DNA of 64,000 nt from Geothrix fermentans DSM 14018. GTDB taxonomy: Bacteria; Acidobacteriota; Holophagae; Holophagales; Holophagaceae. Made by a program: the position numbers and the translations under genes. The stretch spans positions 1 to 64,000 of the forward strand of contig NZ_KE386811.1 of the NCBI RefSeq assembly GCF_000428885.1, written 5' to 3'. The notes under the pieces are model-generated. The model ran no database searches. It was not told the origin of the DNA and worked only from the letters and a program-made list of their open reading frames with translations. Positions 16,088-25,134 of this stretch are shown piece by piece; the first letter of the stretch is position 1, and each line of letters starts with the position of its first letter.

Positions 16088-16945
16088 ATGAGCGACTCAG
16101 AAGCCAAGAACCTCCAGACCTACACCAGCGGTCCTCTCCGCCTGGCCGTCCTCAAGCGCGATCCCGTGCCCACGAAGCTGCTGCCAGCCCGGGACGCCTG
16201 GACGCTGCTGCAGCCCACCCACGCGGTGCGCGTCTGCACCAGCGAGGACCGCGAGGAGGGCGTCATCCGCTCGGGCGACCTGGCCCTGCTGCTGCCGGGC
16301 TTCGGTCACACGCTGAAGCGCCACCACGCGAACGCGCCCTTCGGCTTCACGGCGCTGTTCATGGAGGGACCCTTCCCCGAGCCGCTGCTGTCGTCGCTCC
16401 AGAACCCGCCCCGCAAGTGGCAGGAGTCCAGCTTCGCCGTCCTGCGCAGCCTCAGCCTCAAGCAGCTGTTCAGCATCTTCACCCAGGAGCTGTCCAACCC
16501 CGACGGCGTGCAGCTGATGACGCGCGAGCTGTTCCTCATCCTCCTGGGGGCCGAGCTGTCGCGCCTGACGGAGAAGGAGGACCGGGGCCGCTTCCCCTAC
16601 CGCCTGAACCGCTCCACCCTTCAGCTGGTGCTGGACCACATGGAAGTCCACATCGGCTCCAAGAACAGCGTGCCGGAGCTGGCCACCATGGCCCGCTGCA
16701 CGCCGGACCACTTCATCCGCCTCTTCCGCGAGGCCACCAGCACCACGCCCCACCAGTACCTCATCGAGCGCCGCCTCCAGCGGGCCGTGACGCTGCTGGC
16801 CAACGGCGAGCGCCCCAGCGACGTGGCCAAGATCCTGGGCTTCTACGACGCCAGCGCCTTCACCCGCGCCTTCAAGCGCCGCTTCGGCGTCCCCCCCAGC
16901 GAATACGCCCAGGAAGCCTACGACCGGCAGTTCCCGAAGAAGTAG
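16088..16945 (+). CDS. AraC family transcriptional regulator
   Basis: A 285-residue protein. The N-terminal about 170 residues look like a cupin-type sensor (VIRSGDLALLLPGFGHTLKR). The C-terminal about 100 residues are a double helix-turn-helix AraC domain: VPELATMARCTPDHFIRLFREATSTTPHQYLIERRL then SDVAKILGFYDASAFTRAFKRRFGVPPSEY, the usual signature. No SD is visible before the ATG at 16088; a TTTATT hexamer 8 nt upstream would give an almost leaderless mRNA. Transcription ends at the terminator at 16983. Effector and targets are unknown. Confidence 0.92.
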   Translation: MSDSEAKNLQTYTSGPLRLAVLKRDPVPTKLLPARDAWTLLQPTHAVRVCTSEDREEGVIRSGDLALLLPGFGHTLKRHHANAPFGFTALFMEGPFPEPLLSSLQNPPRKWQESSFAVLRSLSLKQLFSIFTQELSNPDGVQLMTRELFLILLGAELSRLTEKEDRGRFPYRLNRSTLQLVLDHMEVHIGSKNSVPELATMARCTPDHFIRLFREATSTTPHQYLIERRLQRAVTLLANGERPSDVAKILGFYDASAFTRAFKRRFGVPPSEYAQEAYDRQFPKK

Positions 16946-16982
16946 CGCTTCCGTTCGATCAGACACCCCAGGTCAGGACAAG

Positions 16983-17009
16983 AAAAAGCCCGGCTTCGCC
17001 GGGCTTTTT
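16983..17009. terminator. bidirectional Rho-independent terminator
   Basis: AAAAAGCCCGGC-TTC-GCCGGGCTTTTT: a perfect GC stem flanked by A5 and T5, so it works in both directions between the AraC gene and the convergent gene ending at 17054. Confidence 0.9.
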
Positions 17010-17018
17010 CGCGGGGGT

Positions 17019-17050
17019 CCGGGGGTATGCGCGTAGCGCGGAACCCCCGG
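17019..17050. repeat. REP-like palindrome, copy 1
   Basis: A 32-nt palindrome starting CCGGGGGT and ending ACCCCCGG with a GCGCGTAGCGCG centre. A copy that matches at all but two or so positions lies in the opposite orientation at 45495-45526. Both copies sit next to a terminator. Confidence 0.75.
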
Positions 17051-17053
17051 ATG

Positions 17054-17410
17054 TCACTTGACCGCTTTCTCGGTGACCGTCTTGGCCTTGTCGGCGCCCT
17101 TGGTGGTGCCCTTCTTCGACTTCGCCTTGGCCTTGGCGGTGCCGGACTTGGCGGCGCCCTCGCCCTTGGCGGTGGCGACCTTCACCTGATCGCCGGCCAC
17201 CGGAACGGAGCCGGCCTTGGCGTCTGCCTTGGCCTTCGCGTCGGTCGCCTTCTGATCGGCCTTGGCCTTGGCCTGGTCGCCCTTCTCATCGGTCTTGGCC
17301 TTCCCCTTGTCCACCGCGGAATCCGCGGCGCCCTTGAGATCGGCCTTCGTGGGAACCTGGGCCCCCAGCGTCAGCGAAGCGCCCAACAGCAGCGGCAGAG
17401 CCACCTTCAT
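17054..17410 (-). CDS. exported Lys/Ala-rich low-complexity protein
   Basis: A 118-residue protein with a signal peptide (MKVALPLLLGASLTLGAQ). The rest is almost entirely Ala, Lys, Asp, Gly and Thr in KAKADAKA-like repeats, predicted helical or disordered and strongly basic. No family is recognised. The start has GGGAGG 6 nt upstream. It resembles the neighbours at 17460-17990 and 20241-20729 in composition and export signal, which suggests a set of related envelope proteins. Confidence 0.75.
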   Translation of the reverse strand: MKVALPLLLGASLTLGAQVPTKADLKGAADSAVDKGKAKTDEKGDQAKAKADQKATDAKAKADAKAGSVPVAGDQVKVATAKGEGAAKSGTAKAKAKSKKGTTKGADKAKTVTEKAVK

Positions 17411-17459
17411 CGGAACCTCCCAGCACACTGAAGACTGAAGACCGAGGACTGAAGACTGC

Positions 17460-17990
17460 CTAAGGCTTGCACACCTTGCAGGCCTTGTAGCCGGCCTTGT
17501 CGGCCTCGGCGGCGGAGGCGAAGGAGACCTTGTTGGCATCCTTCATCTTCGAGGCGAGCTTGCAGTCGGCGCGGTGGTAGATCTTGGAGTCCTTGTTGGC
17601 CACGATGGCCGTGGAGACGGCCGCGGCCTTGGGTGCGGCGGCCTTGGCCGCAGCGGCGGCCGGGGCGGCGGCGGGAGCGGGCTTGGGCGCGGCCGCGGCG
17701 GGCGCGGGGGCCGGAGCAGGCGCGGGCTTGGCGGCAGCCGGTGCGGGAGCGGGCGCAGGCTTCGCGGCAGCGGCCGGTGCGGGAGCGGGCGCAGGCTTCG
17801 CGGGGGCGGCCTTGGCCTCGGCCTCCTTCTTCTTCTCCTCGGCCTTTTTGGCCTTCTCTTCGGCCTTCTTGGCTTTCTTCTCGGCCTTCTTCTCGGCGGC
17901 GGTCTTGGGCTCGGCGGGCTTGGTCTTGGGTTCCTGGGCCACGGCCAGGATGGAGGCGGCCAGAAGCAGGGCAAACAGGGCGCGGTTCAT
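17460..17990 (-). CDS. exported Ala/Pro/Lys-rich protein with C-terminal Ada-like Zn motif
   Basis: A 176-residue protein: signal peptide (MNRALFALLLAASILAVAQ), a basic KKAEKKAKKAEEK coiled-coil-like stretch, a long Ala/Pro linker, and a compact C-terminal domain of about 45 residues. That domain (ANKDSKIYHRADCKLASKMK to KACKVCKP) matches small Ada-type metal-binding modules seen at the end of secreted proteins, with three Cys and one His as likely zinc ligands. The start has GAGGAG 5 nt upstream. The 50-nt gap to the next gene carries a CTGAAGACTGAAGAC-type direct repeat. Confidence 0.8.
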   Translation of the reverse strand: MNRALFALLLAASILAVAQEPKTKPAEPKTAAEKKAEKKAKKAEEKAKKAEEKKKEAEAKAAPAKPAPAPAPAAAAKPAPAPAPAAAKPAPAPAPAPAAAAPKPAPAAAPAAAAAKAAAPKAAAVSTAIVANKDSKIYHRADCKLASKMKDANKVSFASAAEADKAGYKACKVCKP

Positions 17991-18040
17991 GGTTTCTCCT
18001 CTAAAGGTGGAGCCAGGGTGATCCCCACGCCTCCGCCCTG

Positions 18041-19651
18041 TCAACGGGGCACGGAGGCGGAAGCGGCGAAGCGGGGCGGACGGCGGGCCCGGGAGGCCTG
18101 CTCGTAGGCGTAGGCCAGCTTCAGCAGGGTGCCCTCCTGCCAGGGCGCGCCCACGAAGGACAACCCCACGGGCAGGCCCGAGGCGAACCCGGCGGGAACC
18201 GTGATGTGCGGGCAGCCTGCCACGGCGGCGGGGCTGGAGAAGCTGAGGCTGGAGCTGTCGCCGTTGAGGTGGTCGATGAGCCAGGCGGGACCGCCGGTGG
18301 GAGCCACCAGGGCCTGGGCCCCGTGCTTCTCCAGCAGGCCGAGGATGTCCTTCCGGGCCTGGGCGCAGGTCTCCAGGGCCTTCCGGTAGGCGGGGTCCGT
18401 GAGCGGTCCCTTGGCCTGGGCCTGGAAGACGATCTCCTGGCCGAAGAAGGGCATCTCCCTCGCCTTCTCGCGCTCGTCGAAGGCCATCAGCGCGGCCAGG
18501 TCCTTCACGGCGCCGCCGCGGCCGCCCAGGTAGGCGTCGAGGCCAGCCTTGAACTCGTAGAGGAGTACCTCGAACTCGGCGTCGTCGTAGGCCGAGGACT
18601 TCAGCTCCACCTCCACCAGTGCGGCGCCCTGGGCCTTCAGCAGCTCCAGGGCGGGCTGGATGACGGCATCCACATGGGCATGCACGCCCAGGAGGTTCTT
18701 CACCACTGCGAGCCGCGCACCCTTGAGGCCGTCGGCCAGGAGGAACCGGGTGTAGTCCTTCTCCCGGCGGGCGGCGGCCACGCCGGTGGCGGCGTCTGCC
18801 GGATCGGCCCCGGCCAGCGCGTTCAGCAGGATCGCGGCGTCGCGCACCGTGCGCGCCATGGGCCCCGCCGTGTCCTGGGTGCTGGAGATGGGGATGATGC
18901 CCAAGCGGCTCACCAGGCCCACCGTCGGCTTCAAGCCCACCAGGCCGTTGGCATTGGAGGGGCTCACGATGGAGCCGTCGGTCTCCGTGCCCACGGCCAC
19001 GGCGCAGAGGCTGGCGGCGGCGGCCACGCCCGAGCCGGAGCTGGAACCGCTGGGGCTGCGGTCCAGGGCGTAGGGGTTCCGGGTCTGCCCGCCCCGCCCG
19101 CTCCAGCCGCTGCTGCTGCGGGTTGAGCGGAAGTTGGCCCACTCGCTGAGGTTGGTCTTGCCGAGGATCACGGCGCCCGCCTCCCGCAGCCGCTTCACCA
19201 CGGTGGCGTCCTCCTTCGGGACCGGCGCCTCCGCCAGGGCCAGGGAACCGGCGGTGGTCTTCATGCGATCCGCAGTGTCGAGGTTGTCCTTGATGAGTAC
19301 CGGGATGCCGTGGAGGGGCCCGCGCACCTTCCCGGCCTTCCGCTCCGCATCCAGCGCCTTGGCGATGGCCAGGGCGTCCGGGTTCAGCTCGAGGACCGAG
19401 TTCAGCCTCGGCCCCGCCTGGTCCAGGGCGCGGATGCGCGCCCGGTAGCGCCGCACGAGGTCCGCCGACGTCCAGCGCCCCGCCGCCATGCCGGCCTGGA
19501 GCGCCTCGATGGTGGCCTCCTCCAGCGCCAGGCCCTTCCCCGCCGAAGGCGCCCTCAGGTCGCCCCCCACCGCCGCCACCGCAGCCGTGGCCAACCCGGC
19601 GCCCAGGAAGGCGCGGCGGTCGAGGGACAGGGGATCATCTCGGTGGGGCAT
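18041..19651 (-). CDS. Tat-exported amidase (amidase signature family)
   Basis: A 536-residue protein. A twin-arginine signal is present (LDRRAFLGAGLATAAVAAVGG), so it is exported folded. The amidase signature enzyme follows, with the Ser-cisSer-Lys machinery: GIPVLIKDNLDT (Lys), GRGGQTRNPYALDRSPSGSS and SGSGVAAAASL (Gly/Ser block) and VGTETDGSIVSPSN. It hydrolyses an amide bond; the substrate cannot be told from sequence (GatA-like, peptide amidase and others share the fold). No GatB or GatC is near. The start has GAGGAAACC upstream; an ATG 54 nt earlier is less likely. Confidence 0.92.
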   Translation of the reverse strand: MPHRDDPLSLDRRAFLGAGLATAAVAAVGGDLRAPSAGKGLALEEATIEALQAGMAAGRWTSADLVRRYRARIRALDQAGPRLNSVLELNPDALAIAKALDAERKAGKVRGPLHGIPVLIKDNLDTADRMKTTAGSLALAEAPVPKEDATVVKRLREAGAVILGKTNLSEWANFRSTRSSSGWSGRGGQTRNPYALDRSPSGSSSGSGVAAAASLCAVAVGTETDGSIVSPSNANGLVGLKPTVGLVSRLGIIPISSTQDTAGPMARTVRDAAILLNALAGADPADAATGVAAARREKDYTRFLLADGLKGARLAVVKNLLGVHAHVDAVIQPALELLKAQGAALVEVELKSSAYDDAEFEVLLYEFKAGLDAYLGGRGGAVKDLAALMAFDEREKAREMPFFGQEIVFQAQAKGPLTDPAYRKALETCAQARKDILGLLEKHGAQALVAPTGGPAWLIDHLNGDSSSLSFSSPAAVAGCPHITVPAGFASGLPVGLSFVGAPWQEGTLLKLAYAYEQASRARRPPRFAASASVPR

Positions 19652-19776
19652 GGTTTCCTCGGGGTGGTGTGAGTGGATCATACCTCCCGCCGCCCGCCGG
19701 TTCACGGCGCCCGTTGGCCGATTCCGGCCCGCACGGGAGGGTGGACCGCCCCATCCTGGCCCGGTCGGAGGCTTCC

Positions 19777-19974
19777 ATGGCCGCGTTCCTGCTCTGGCTC
19801 ATCCTGCTGGTGGTCTGCTGGCCCCTGGCGCTCCTGGCCCTGATCCTCTACCCGCTGGTCTGGCTGCTGCTCCTGCCCTTCCGGCTCCTGGGCTTCGCCG
19901 TGGAGGGGGTGTTCGGGCTCGTGAAGGGTCTCTTCCTGCTCCCGGCCAGGCTCCTGGGGGGACGGCTGGCGTAA
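19777..19974 (+). CDS. small integral membrane protein (65 aa)
   Basis: Almost wholly hydrophobic: two membrane helices (LLWLILLVVCWPLALLALIL and a second after VWLLLLPFRLLGF) and a short basic tail. No family is recognised. The start has CGGAGG 5 nt upstream. It is followed after 71 nt by another small gene on the same strand. Confidence 0.6.
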   Translation: MAAFLLWLILLVVCWPLALLALILYPLVWLLLLPFRLLGFAVEGVFGLVKGLFLLPARLLGGRLA

Positions 19975-20045
19975 GGAGCCCCGGGAGCTGATATTTGGCC
20001 ATGAACGCGGCCCACCGGGACGCGGCCACGCGAGCGGGAGGGACC

Positions 20046-20234
20046 ATGGAACTCTACCTGGACGCCAAGGAGACCGAGCTCCTGACACGGATCCTCGACC
20101 ACAGCCTCGAAGAGATCCGGCGGGAGATCCACCACACGGACCATGCGGCCTTCAGGGCCACGCTCAAGGCCGATCAGGAGCTGATGCAGAAGCTCGCCGT
20201 CAAGCTCAAGGCTCCGGCGGCCATGGGGATCTGA
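20046..20234 (+). CDS. small helical protein (62 aa), unknown function
   Basis: A soluble, mostly helical 62-residue protein: MELYLDAKETELLTRILDH, then a Glu/Arg-rich helix and DQELMQKLAVKLK. It is not recognised, but its length and acidic N-terminal helix recall small stress-associated proteins found in delta-proteobacteria and acidobacteria. The start has GGGAGGGACC immediately upstream. Likely co-transcribed with the small membrane protein at 19777. Confidence 0.65.
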   Translation: MELYLDAKETELLTRILDHSLEEIRREIHHTDHAAFRATLKADQELMQKLAVKLKAPAAMGI

Positions 20235-20240
20235 AGCCCC

Positions 20241-20729
20241 TCACTTGGGGACGGCCTCCGGCTCGGGCTTCGGGGCGGGCTCGGTCTTGGGGTTGGATTC
20301 GGTCTTGGCGGCAGGGGCTTCCTCGGGTTTCGCCGCCGGCTTGGCGGGCTTGGGCTTCGCCTTGGCCCCCTTGAGGTTGACCACCCGCTGCTGGGCCTCC
20401 TTCGCCTTGGCCCGGGCCTCGGTGGCCTTGTCGGACGCAGCCTTCGCTTCGGCCTCCGCCGCCTTGGCGCGGGCCTCCGACGCCCGGATCTGAAGGTCCG
20501 CCGCGCGGGTTTCCGCCTCCTTGGCCTTGGCCGCGGCCGCCTTCGCCTGCGACTCAGCTTTGGCGGCGCCGGCCTTCAGGCGCTCCGCCGAGGCCTTGGC
20601 GCGCTTGGCCTCCCCCTCCAGGCGGGTGGCTTCGGCCCCGGCGGCCGAGGCCTTCGTCTTCCCGGCCTTCGCGGGCGCGCCGGCGACGAGCAGCGAGGAA
20701 GCCAGAAGCAGCAGGATCGGCAGACGCAT
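20241..20729 (-). CDS. exported Ala/Lys-rich coiled-coil protein
   Basis: A 162-residue protein with a signal peptide (MRLPILLLLASSLLVAGA), a heptad-like Ala/Lys/Glu helix of about 90 residues (EAKRAKASAERLKAGAAKAES style) and a Pro/Lys/Glu tail. No conserved domain. The composition matches the exported proteins at 17054 and 17460. SD is weak (GGGGG). It lies 47 nt downstream of purL on the same strand and could be read through from it. Confidence 0.7.
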   Translation of the reverse strand: MRLPILLLLASSLLVAGAPAKAGKTKASAAGAEATRLEGEAKRAKASAERLKAGAAKAESQAKAAAAKAKEAETRAADLQIRASEARAKAAEAEAKAASDKATEARAKAKEAQQRVVNLKGAKAKPKPAKPAAKPEEAPAAKTESNPKTEPAPKPEPEAVPK

Positions 20730-20776
20730 GGGACCCCCGGGGAATCCCCCAGGGTTCCCGGGGCCGCAGCCGCCTG

Positions 20777-23101
20777 TCAACCCAGCGCCGCCTCCAGGGC
20801 CCCGGCGTGGAGGCCCTTCAGGTCGGCGGCATCCGCATCCAGCAAGGGCTGGCCATCCACGGCGACGGTGATGCGCGACCCGCCCGTGGCGCCGATCTTG
20901 GCGAAGGGCACGCGGTGGGTCTGGCAGAGGGTGGCCAGGCTGCCCTCGGCCTCGGGGCTCACGCTGACCACGATGCGGCCGGCAGTCTCACCGAAGAGCA
21001 GGCTGTCCAGACGCAGGGCGCCCTTCGCCAGCATCAGCTGGCAGCCCATGCCTTCGCCGTCACCCCCTCCCGTGGTCGCCCCGAAGGCGCTCTCCAGCGC
21101 AGCGACCAGCAGGCCGCCCTCGCTGGTGTCGTGGGCGCTGCGGATGAGGCCCAGGCGGATGCCCTCGCGCACGCAGGCCTGGAGGCGCAGCTCCTCGTCC
21201 AGCCGCAGCTCGGGGCAGGCGCCCTGCACCTTGCCCGTGCGCAGCTTCAGGTACTCGCTGCCGCCCAGCTCGTCGCGGGTCTCGCCCAGCAGGAAGATGC
21301 CGTCATGGGCGGCCCGGAAGCTCGAGCCGCAGAGCCGGTTGCCCACCTTGGCGAGGGCCGTGGCGTCCGGCGCGTCGATGGCGACCGGGCCCGCGCAGTC
21401 TTCGATGAGGCCCACGGCGGCGATCATGGGCGTGGGGGCGATGCTCTGGCCTTCGGTGTCGTTGTAGAGGCTCACGTTGCCGCTGACGATGGGCACGTCC
21501 AGGGCCAGGCAGGCCTGGCGGATGCCCAGGCAGCCCTGCTCGAAGGTCCACATGTTCTCGGGCTTCTCGGGGTTGCCGTAGTTCAGGCAGTCCGTGAGGC
21601 CGATGGGCTCGGCGCCCACGCAGGCCAGGTTGCGGCAGGCCTCGGCCACCGCGTGGGCCGCGCCCCAGAAGGGATCCAGGTAGCAGAAGCGGCTGTTGCA
21701 GTCGCTGGACATGGCCACGGCCTTGCCCGTGTCCTGGCCCGCCTCGTCCTTCACGCGGATGATGCCGGCATCGCCGCGGCCCATGCCCAGCAGCGTGTTG
21801 CTGCGCACGGTGCCGTCGTACTGCTCGAAGATCCACCGCTTGCTGGCCACGGTGGGCTGCTGGAGGATCTGGCGCAGGGTGCGCTCCACCTCGGCGGGTT
21901 TGAGATCCGCAGGCAGCGGCGCGGCGTTCACCGCATCGAGGTAGCCGGGGCGCTGGCGGGGCCGGTCGTATTTCGGCGCCGCGTCCACCAGGGGCTGGAT
22001 GGGCAGGTTGATGACGGGCTCACCGTGCCAGCTGCCGATGAAACGGCCGCTGTCGGTGACCTCGCCCACCACGCAGGCGTCCAGGCCCCACTTGTGCAGC
22101 ACCTGGATGATGTTCGGCTCGCAGCCGGGGCGGGCCACCAGCAGCATGCGCTCCTGGCTTTCGCTGAGCATGAGCTCGAAGGGCGTCATGCCCTCCTCGC
22201 GCTGGGGCACCTGGTCCAGGCGGATCTCCAGGCCCGTGCCGGCGCGGCTGGCCATCTCGAAGCTGCTGGAGGTGAGGCCCGCGGCGCCCATGTCCTGGAT
22301 GCCGATGACCCAGTCGGTCTGGAAGATCTCCAGGCAGGCCTCGAGCAGCAGCTTCTCGGTGAAGGGATCGCCCACCTGCACCGTGGGGCGCTTCTCCTCG
22401 CTGCCCTCGCCGAACTCCGCCGAGGCCATGCTGGCGCCGTGGATGCCGTCGCGGCCTGTCTTCGAGCCGATGTACATCACCTTGTTGCCGATGCCCGAAG
22501 CGAAGCCCTTGAAGATCTTGTCGCTGCGCAGCACGCCCAGCGTGAAGGCGTTCACCAGAATGTTGCCGTTGTAGCTGGCGTCGAAGGCGCAGTCGCCGCC
22601 CAGCATGGGGATGCCCATGCAGTTGCCGTAGCCCGCGATGCCCGCGGCCACGCCCTTCACCAGGCCCTTCATGCGCGGCGCATCGATCTCCCCGAAGCGC
22701 AGGCTGTTCAGGTTGGCCAGGGGCCGGGCGCCCATGGTGAAGACGTCGCGCAGGATGCCGCCCACGCCCGTGGCGGCGCCCTGGTAGGGCTCGATGAAGC
22801 TGGGGTGGTTGTGGCTCTCCATCTTGAAGGCCACGGCCCAGCCATCGCCGATGTCCACCACGCCCGCGTTCTCGCCGGGACCCTGGATGACCCGGGGGCC
22901 TTCCGTGGGCAGGTTCTTCAGGTGGATGCGGCTGGACTTGTAGGAGCAGTGCTCGCTCCACATGGCGCTGAACACGCCCAGCTCGGGGTAGGTGGGCATC
23001 CGCCCGTCCAGGAGGCGCAGAAGGACCTGCCACTCATCCTTCGAGAGACCCAGCTCCAGAGCCAGGGATTCAGTGACGGCCGGTTCGTGGGCAACGGACA
23101 T
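20777..23101 (-). CDS. purL: phosphoribosylformylglycinamidine synthase subunit PurL
   Basis: A 774-residue protein, the short PurL type that works with separate PurS and PurQ. It makes FGAM from FGAR, ATP and ammonia. Readable blocks: [68 protein letters not shown] and SESQERMLL in the first half, and [22 protein letters not shown] and HDTSEGGL in the second. The start has GGAG 4 nt upstream. It is unlinked from purS-purQ by about 5 kb. Confidence 0.97.
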   Translation of the reverse strand: MSVAHEPAVTESLALELGLSKDEWQVLLRLLDGRMPTYPELGVFSAMWSEHCSYKSSRIHLKNLPTEGPRVIQGPGENAGVVDIGDGWAVAFKMESHNHPSFIEPYQGAATGVGGILRDVFTMGARPLANLNSLRFGEIDAPRMKGLVKGVAAGIAGYGNCMGIPMLGGDCAFDASYNGNILVNAFTLGVLRSDKIFKGFASGIGNKVMYIGSKTGRDGIHGASMASAEFGEGSEEKRPTVQVGDPFTEKLLLEACLEIFQTDWVIGIQDMGAAGLTSSSFEMASRAGTGLEIRLDQVPQREEGMTPFELMLSESQERMLLVARPGCEPNIIQVLHKWGLDACVVGEVTDSGRFIGSWHGEPVINLPIQPLVDAAPKYDRPRQRPGYLDAVNAAPLPADLKPAEVERTLRQILQQPTVASKRWIFEQYDGTVRSNTLLGMGRGDAGIIRVKDEAGQDTGKAVAMSSDCNSRFCYLDPFWGAAHAVAEACRNLACVGAEPIGLTDCLNYGNPEKPENMWTFEQGCLGIRQACLALDVPIVSGNVSLYNDTEGQSIAPTPMIAAVGLIEDCAGPVAIDAPDATALAKVGNRLCGSSFRAAHDGIFLLGETRDELGGSEYLKLRTGKVQGACPELRLDEELRLQACVREGIRLGLIRSAHDTSEGGLLVAALESAFGATTGGGDGEGMGCQLMLAKGALRLDSLLFGETAGRIVVSVSPEAEGSLATLCQTHRVPFAKIGATGGSRITVAVDGQPLLDADAADLKGLHAGALEAALG

Positions 23102-23174
23102 GGAGGCTCCGGAAGCCTTGATTCTAGCGGTTCCGGGCCTTCCGGACGAGGCTTGACACCGACTCGCATTGGAG

Positions 23175-23375
23175 GGTCAGGGAGCCACCACGGAGGCACG
23201 GAGATCACGGAGGGCGCACGGAGGCCTCCGTGGTCCTCCATCATGGGCAGGCCAGAGGCCACTTCCGGCTTCGCCGGAAGCCACGGGAGGCGCCGGACCC
23301 GGATGCCCCAAGAAGAATCCGGGCCCGGCGCCTCCCGTGTGCCCATGCTCCGTGCCTCCGTGGTGGCTCTGTATC
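23175..23375. repeat. CACGGAG-type nested palindrome with inner hairpins
   Basis: The outer arms (ACCACGGAGGCACGGAG near 23176 and CTCCGTGCCTCCGTGGT near 23350-23366) are complementary. Inside are a CTTCCGGC/GCCGGAAG hairpin (23262-23280) and a 15-bp perfect inverted repeat, CACGGGAGGCGCCGG at 23282-23296 with its complement at 23325-23339. The element fills most of the 377-nt gap between purL and the radical SAM gene. No gene is seen in it. Confidence 0.75.
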
Positions 23376-23449
23376 TCCTAACGCAAGCTGGTATTTGCGC
23401 CAGGGGCCCGCCCGTGGGAATGTCCGCTTCCCTCAGGAATCCCTTTCCG

Positions 23450-23455
23450 TACACT
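23450..23455 (+). promoter_or_regulatory. -10 element (TACACT) of the radical SAM/TPR gene
   Basis: TACACTGG 23 nt before the ATG at 23479, with the ribosome site CGGAG in between. Same TANACT type as at purS and tRNA-fMet. Confidence 0.5.
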
Positions 23456-23478
23456 GGAAAGTCACGCACTCGGAGCCT

Positions 23479-25134
23479 ATGACCCCTCCCCGCACCCTGC
23501 TCGCCTACAGCGCCCCCCGCAGCGGCTTCGGGGACGAGTGGATGACCTTCCTGCCCATCGGCCTGGGCTACCTGCAGGCCATGCTCAAGGCCCGGGACCT
23601 GCCCTGCCGCGTGGCGAACCTGAGCGGCAAGGGCCGCAAGGATATCCTGGCCTACCTGAGGGCCCAGAACCCGGCGGTGGTGGGCGTCTCCATGTTCACC
23701 TTCAACCGCAAGCGCTCCTACGAGCTGCTGACCTGGGCCCGGGAGGCCTGCCCCGGCGCCATCCTGCTGGCCGGCGGGCCGCACCCCACGCACCTGGCGG
23801 ACGAGGTCTTCGAGGACTGCCCGGCCCTGGACGCCATCGTGCAGGGCGAGGGCGAGGCCGTGCTGCTGGGCATCGCCGAGCGGCTCAGGACGGCCCCGGG
23901 CTCGGACCTGTGGAAGCGCACGCCGGGCCTCATCCTCCGCGACGGTCGCACCCTGCCCCAGCCGCCCCTGGAGGACTTGGACGCCATCGGCATCCCCGCC
24001 GAGCACCTGGAGGCGGACTTCCTGAACGACGTGGGCCAGCTGGCCTACCTCAGCACCAGCCGCGGCTGCCCGGCCACCTGCAACTTCTGCAACACGCCGG
24101 AGTTCTGGGGCACCTCCATCCGCTTCCGCAGCGCGCCCTCGGTGCTGCGCGAGATGCGGCTGCTGCGCGAGAAGCACGGCCTCACCTACTTCAGCTTCCG
24201 GGACGACACCTTCACCGCCAACCGCGACCGCGTGCTGACGTTGATGAAGGGCATCCAGGAGAGCGGCCTGCACCCCCTGTGGAATTGCCAGAGCCGTGTA
24301 AACCTGGTGGACGAGGACCGGCTGGTGGCCATGAAGCGCGCGGGCTGCGAGTTCATGCAGTTCGGCGTGGAACACGGCAGCGAGCGCGTGCTGCAGCTGC
24401 TGGACAAGGGCACCAACCTGCGCCACGCCCGGCGCGCCCTGGGCCTGGTGCGCAAGGTGGGCATGAACCTGGGCATCTACCTCATCACGGGCATCCCCGG
24501 CGAGACCTGGGCGGACGTAGAGGAGACCGCCGCCTTCATCCGCGACACCCGGCCCCAGGACTGCCAGATCAGCCCCCTGGCCCTCTACCCCGGCACCCGC
24601 ATGTTCGACCAGTACCGCGCCGAGGGCCGCATCCAGAAGGACTTCTACCGGGCCAGCGGCGACGCCGAGATCTTCGCCCGGGTGGACGGCCACACGGAGA
24701 AGGCCCTGCGCCACATCGACCGCGAGGCCCAGCGGGCCAAGGCGAAATCCCACTTCAGTCCCGCCGAGTTCGCCGAGCAGAAACGCTGGCTTGGCTTTTG
24801 TTCAGTCACCAACCTGCTCTGCGGTGAAGCCGCCGAGGAGGAGGGCCGCTTCACCGAGGCCGAGGCGGAGTACGCCGAAATCATCGATAAGGAGCCTGCC
24901 AATTCCTGGGGCTTCCTGAAGCGCGCCCTGCTGCGGGAGAAGCTGGGCCGGATGGATCAGGCCCGGGCGGACCTCACCGAAGTGCTGGCCTTGGCCCCGG
25001 GCAACCCCGAGGCCACGGAGCTGGCCACCCTCTGGGGACTCAAGCAGCACAAGGCGCGGGTGAAGAAGCCCGCCCACGGCCCCACGGCCGAGATGAAGGG
25101 CGCCGAGGCCTACCTCAGCCGGCCGAAGATGTGA
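23479..25134 (+). CDS. cobalamin-binding-type radical SAM protein with TPR tail
   Basis: A 551-residue protein. Residues about 1-150 form a Rossmann-like B12-binding-type domain (GLGYLQAMLKARDLPCRVANL, AGGPHPTHLADEV, IVQGEGE). The canonical DxHxxG base is absent, so cobalamin may bind base-off or not at all. The radical SAM core carries CPATCNFC (CX3CX2C) for the 4Fe-4S cluster. A C-terminal TPR-like segment (about 440-530) suggests a protein partner. The reaction is unknown; relatives methylate or rearrange unactivated carbons. It ends within pnuC's 3' end (20-nt convergent overlap). Confidence 0.88.
   Translation: MTPPRTLLAYSAPRSGFGDEWMTFLPIGLGYLQAMLKARDLPCRVANLSGKGRKDILAYLRAQNPAVVGVSMFTFNRKRSYELLTWAREACPGAILLAGGPHPTHLADEVFEDCPALDAIVQGEGEAVLLGIAERLRTAPGSDLWKRTPGLILRDGRTLPQPPLEDLDAIGIPAEHLEADFLNDVGQLAYLSTSRGCPATCNFCNTPEFWGTSIRFRSAPSVLREMRLLREKHGLTYFSFRDDTFTANRDRVLTLMKGIQESGLHPLWNCQSRVNLVDEDRLVAMKRAGCEFMQFGVEHGSERVLQLLDKGTNLRHARRALGLVRKVGMNLGIYLITGIPGETWADVEETAAFIRDTRPQDCQISPLALYPGTRMFDQYRAEGRIQKDFYRASGDAEIFARVDGHTEKALRHIDREAQRAKAKSHFSPAEFAEQKRWLGFCSVTNLLCGEAAEEEGRFTEAEAEYAEIIDKEPANSWGFLKRALLREKLGRMDQARADLTEVLALAPGNPEATELATLWGLKQHKARVKKPAHGPTAEMKGAEAYLSRPKM

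Noticed and set aside
20807-23482. 891-codon plus-strand frame opposite purL
   Set aside because: Antisense shadow of purL caused by codon bias; no domain.
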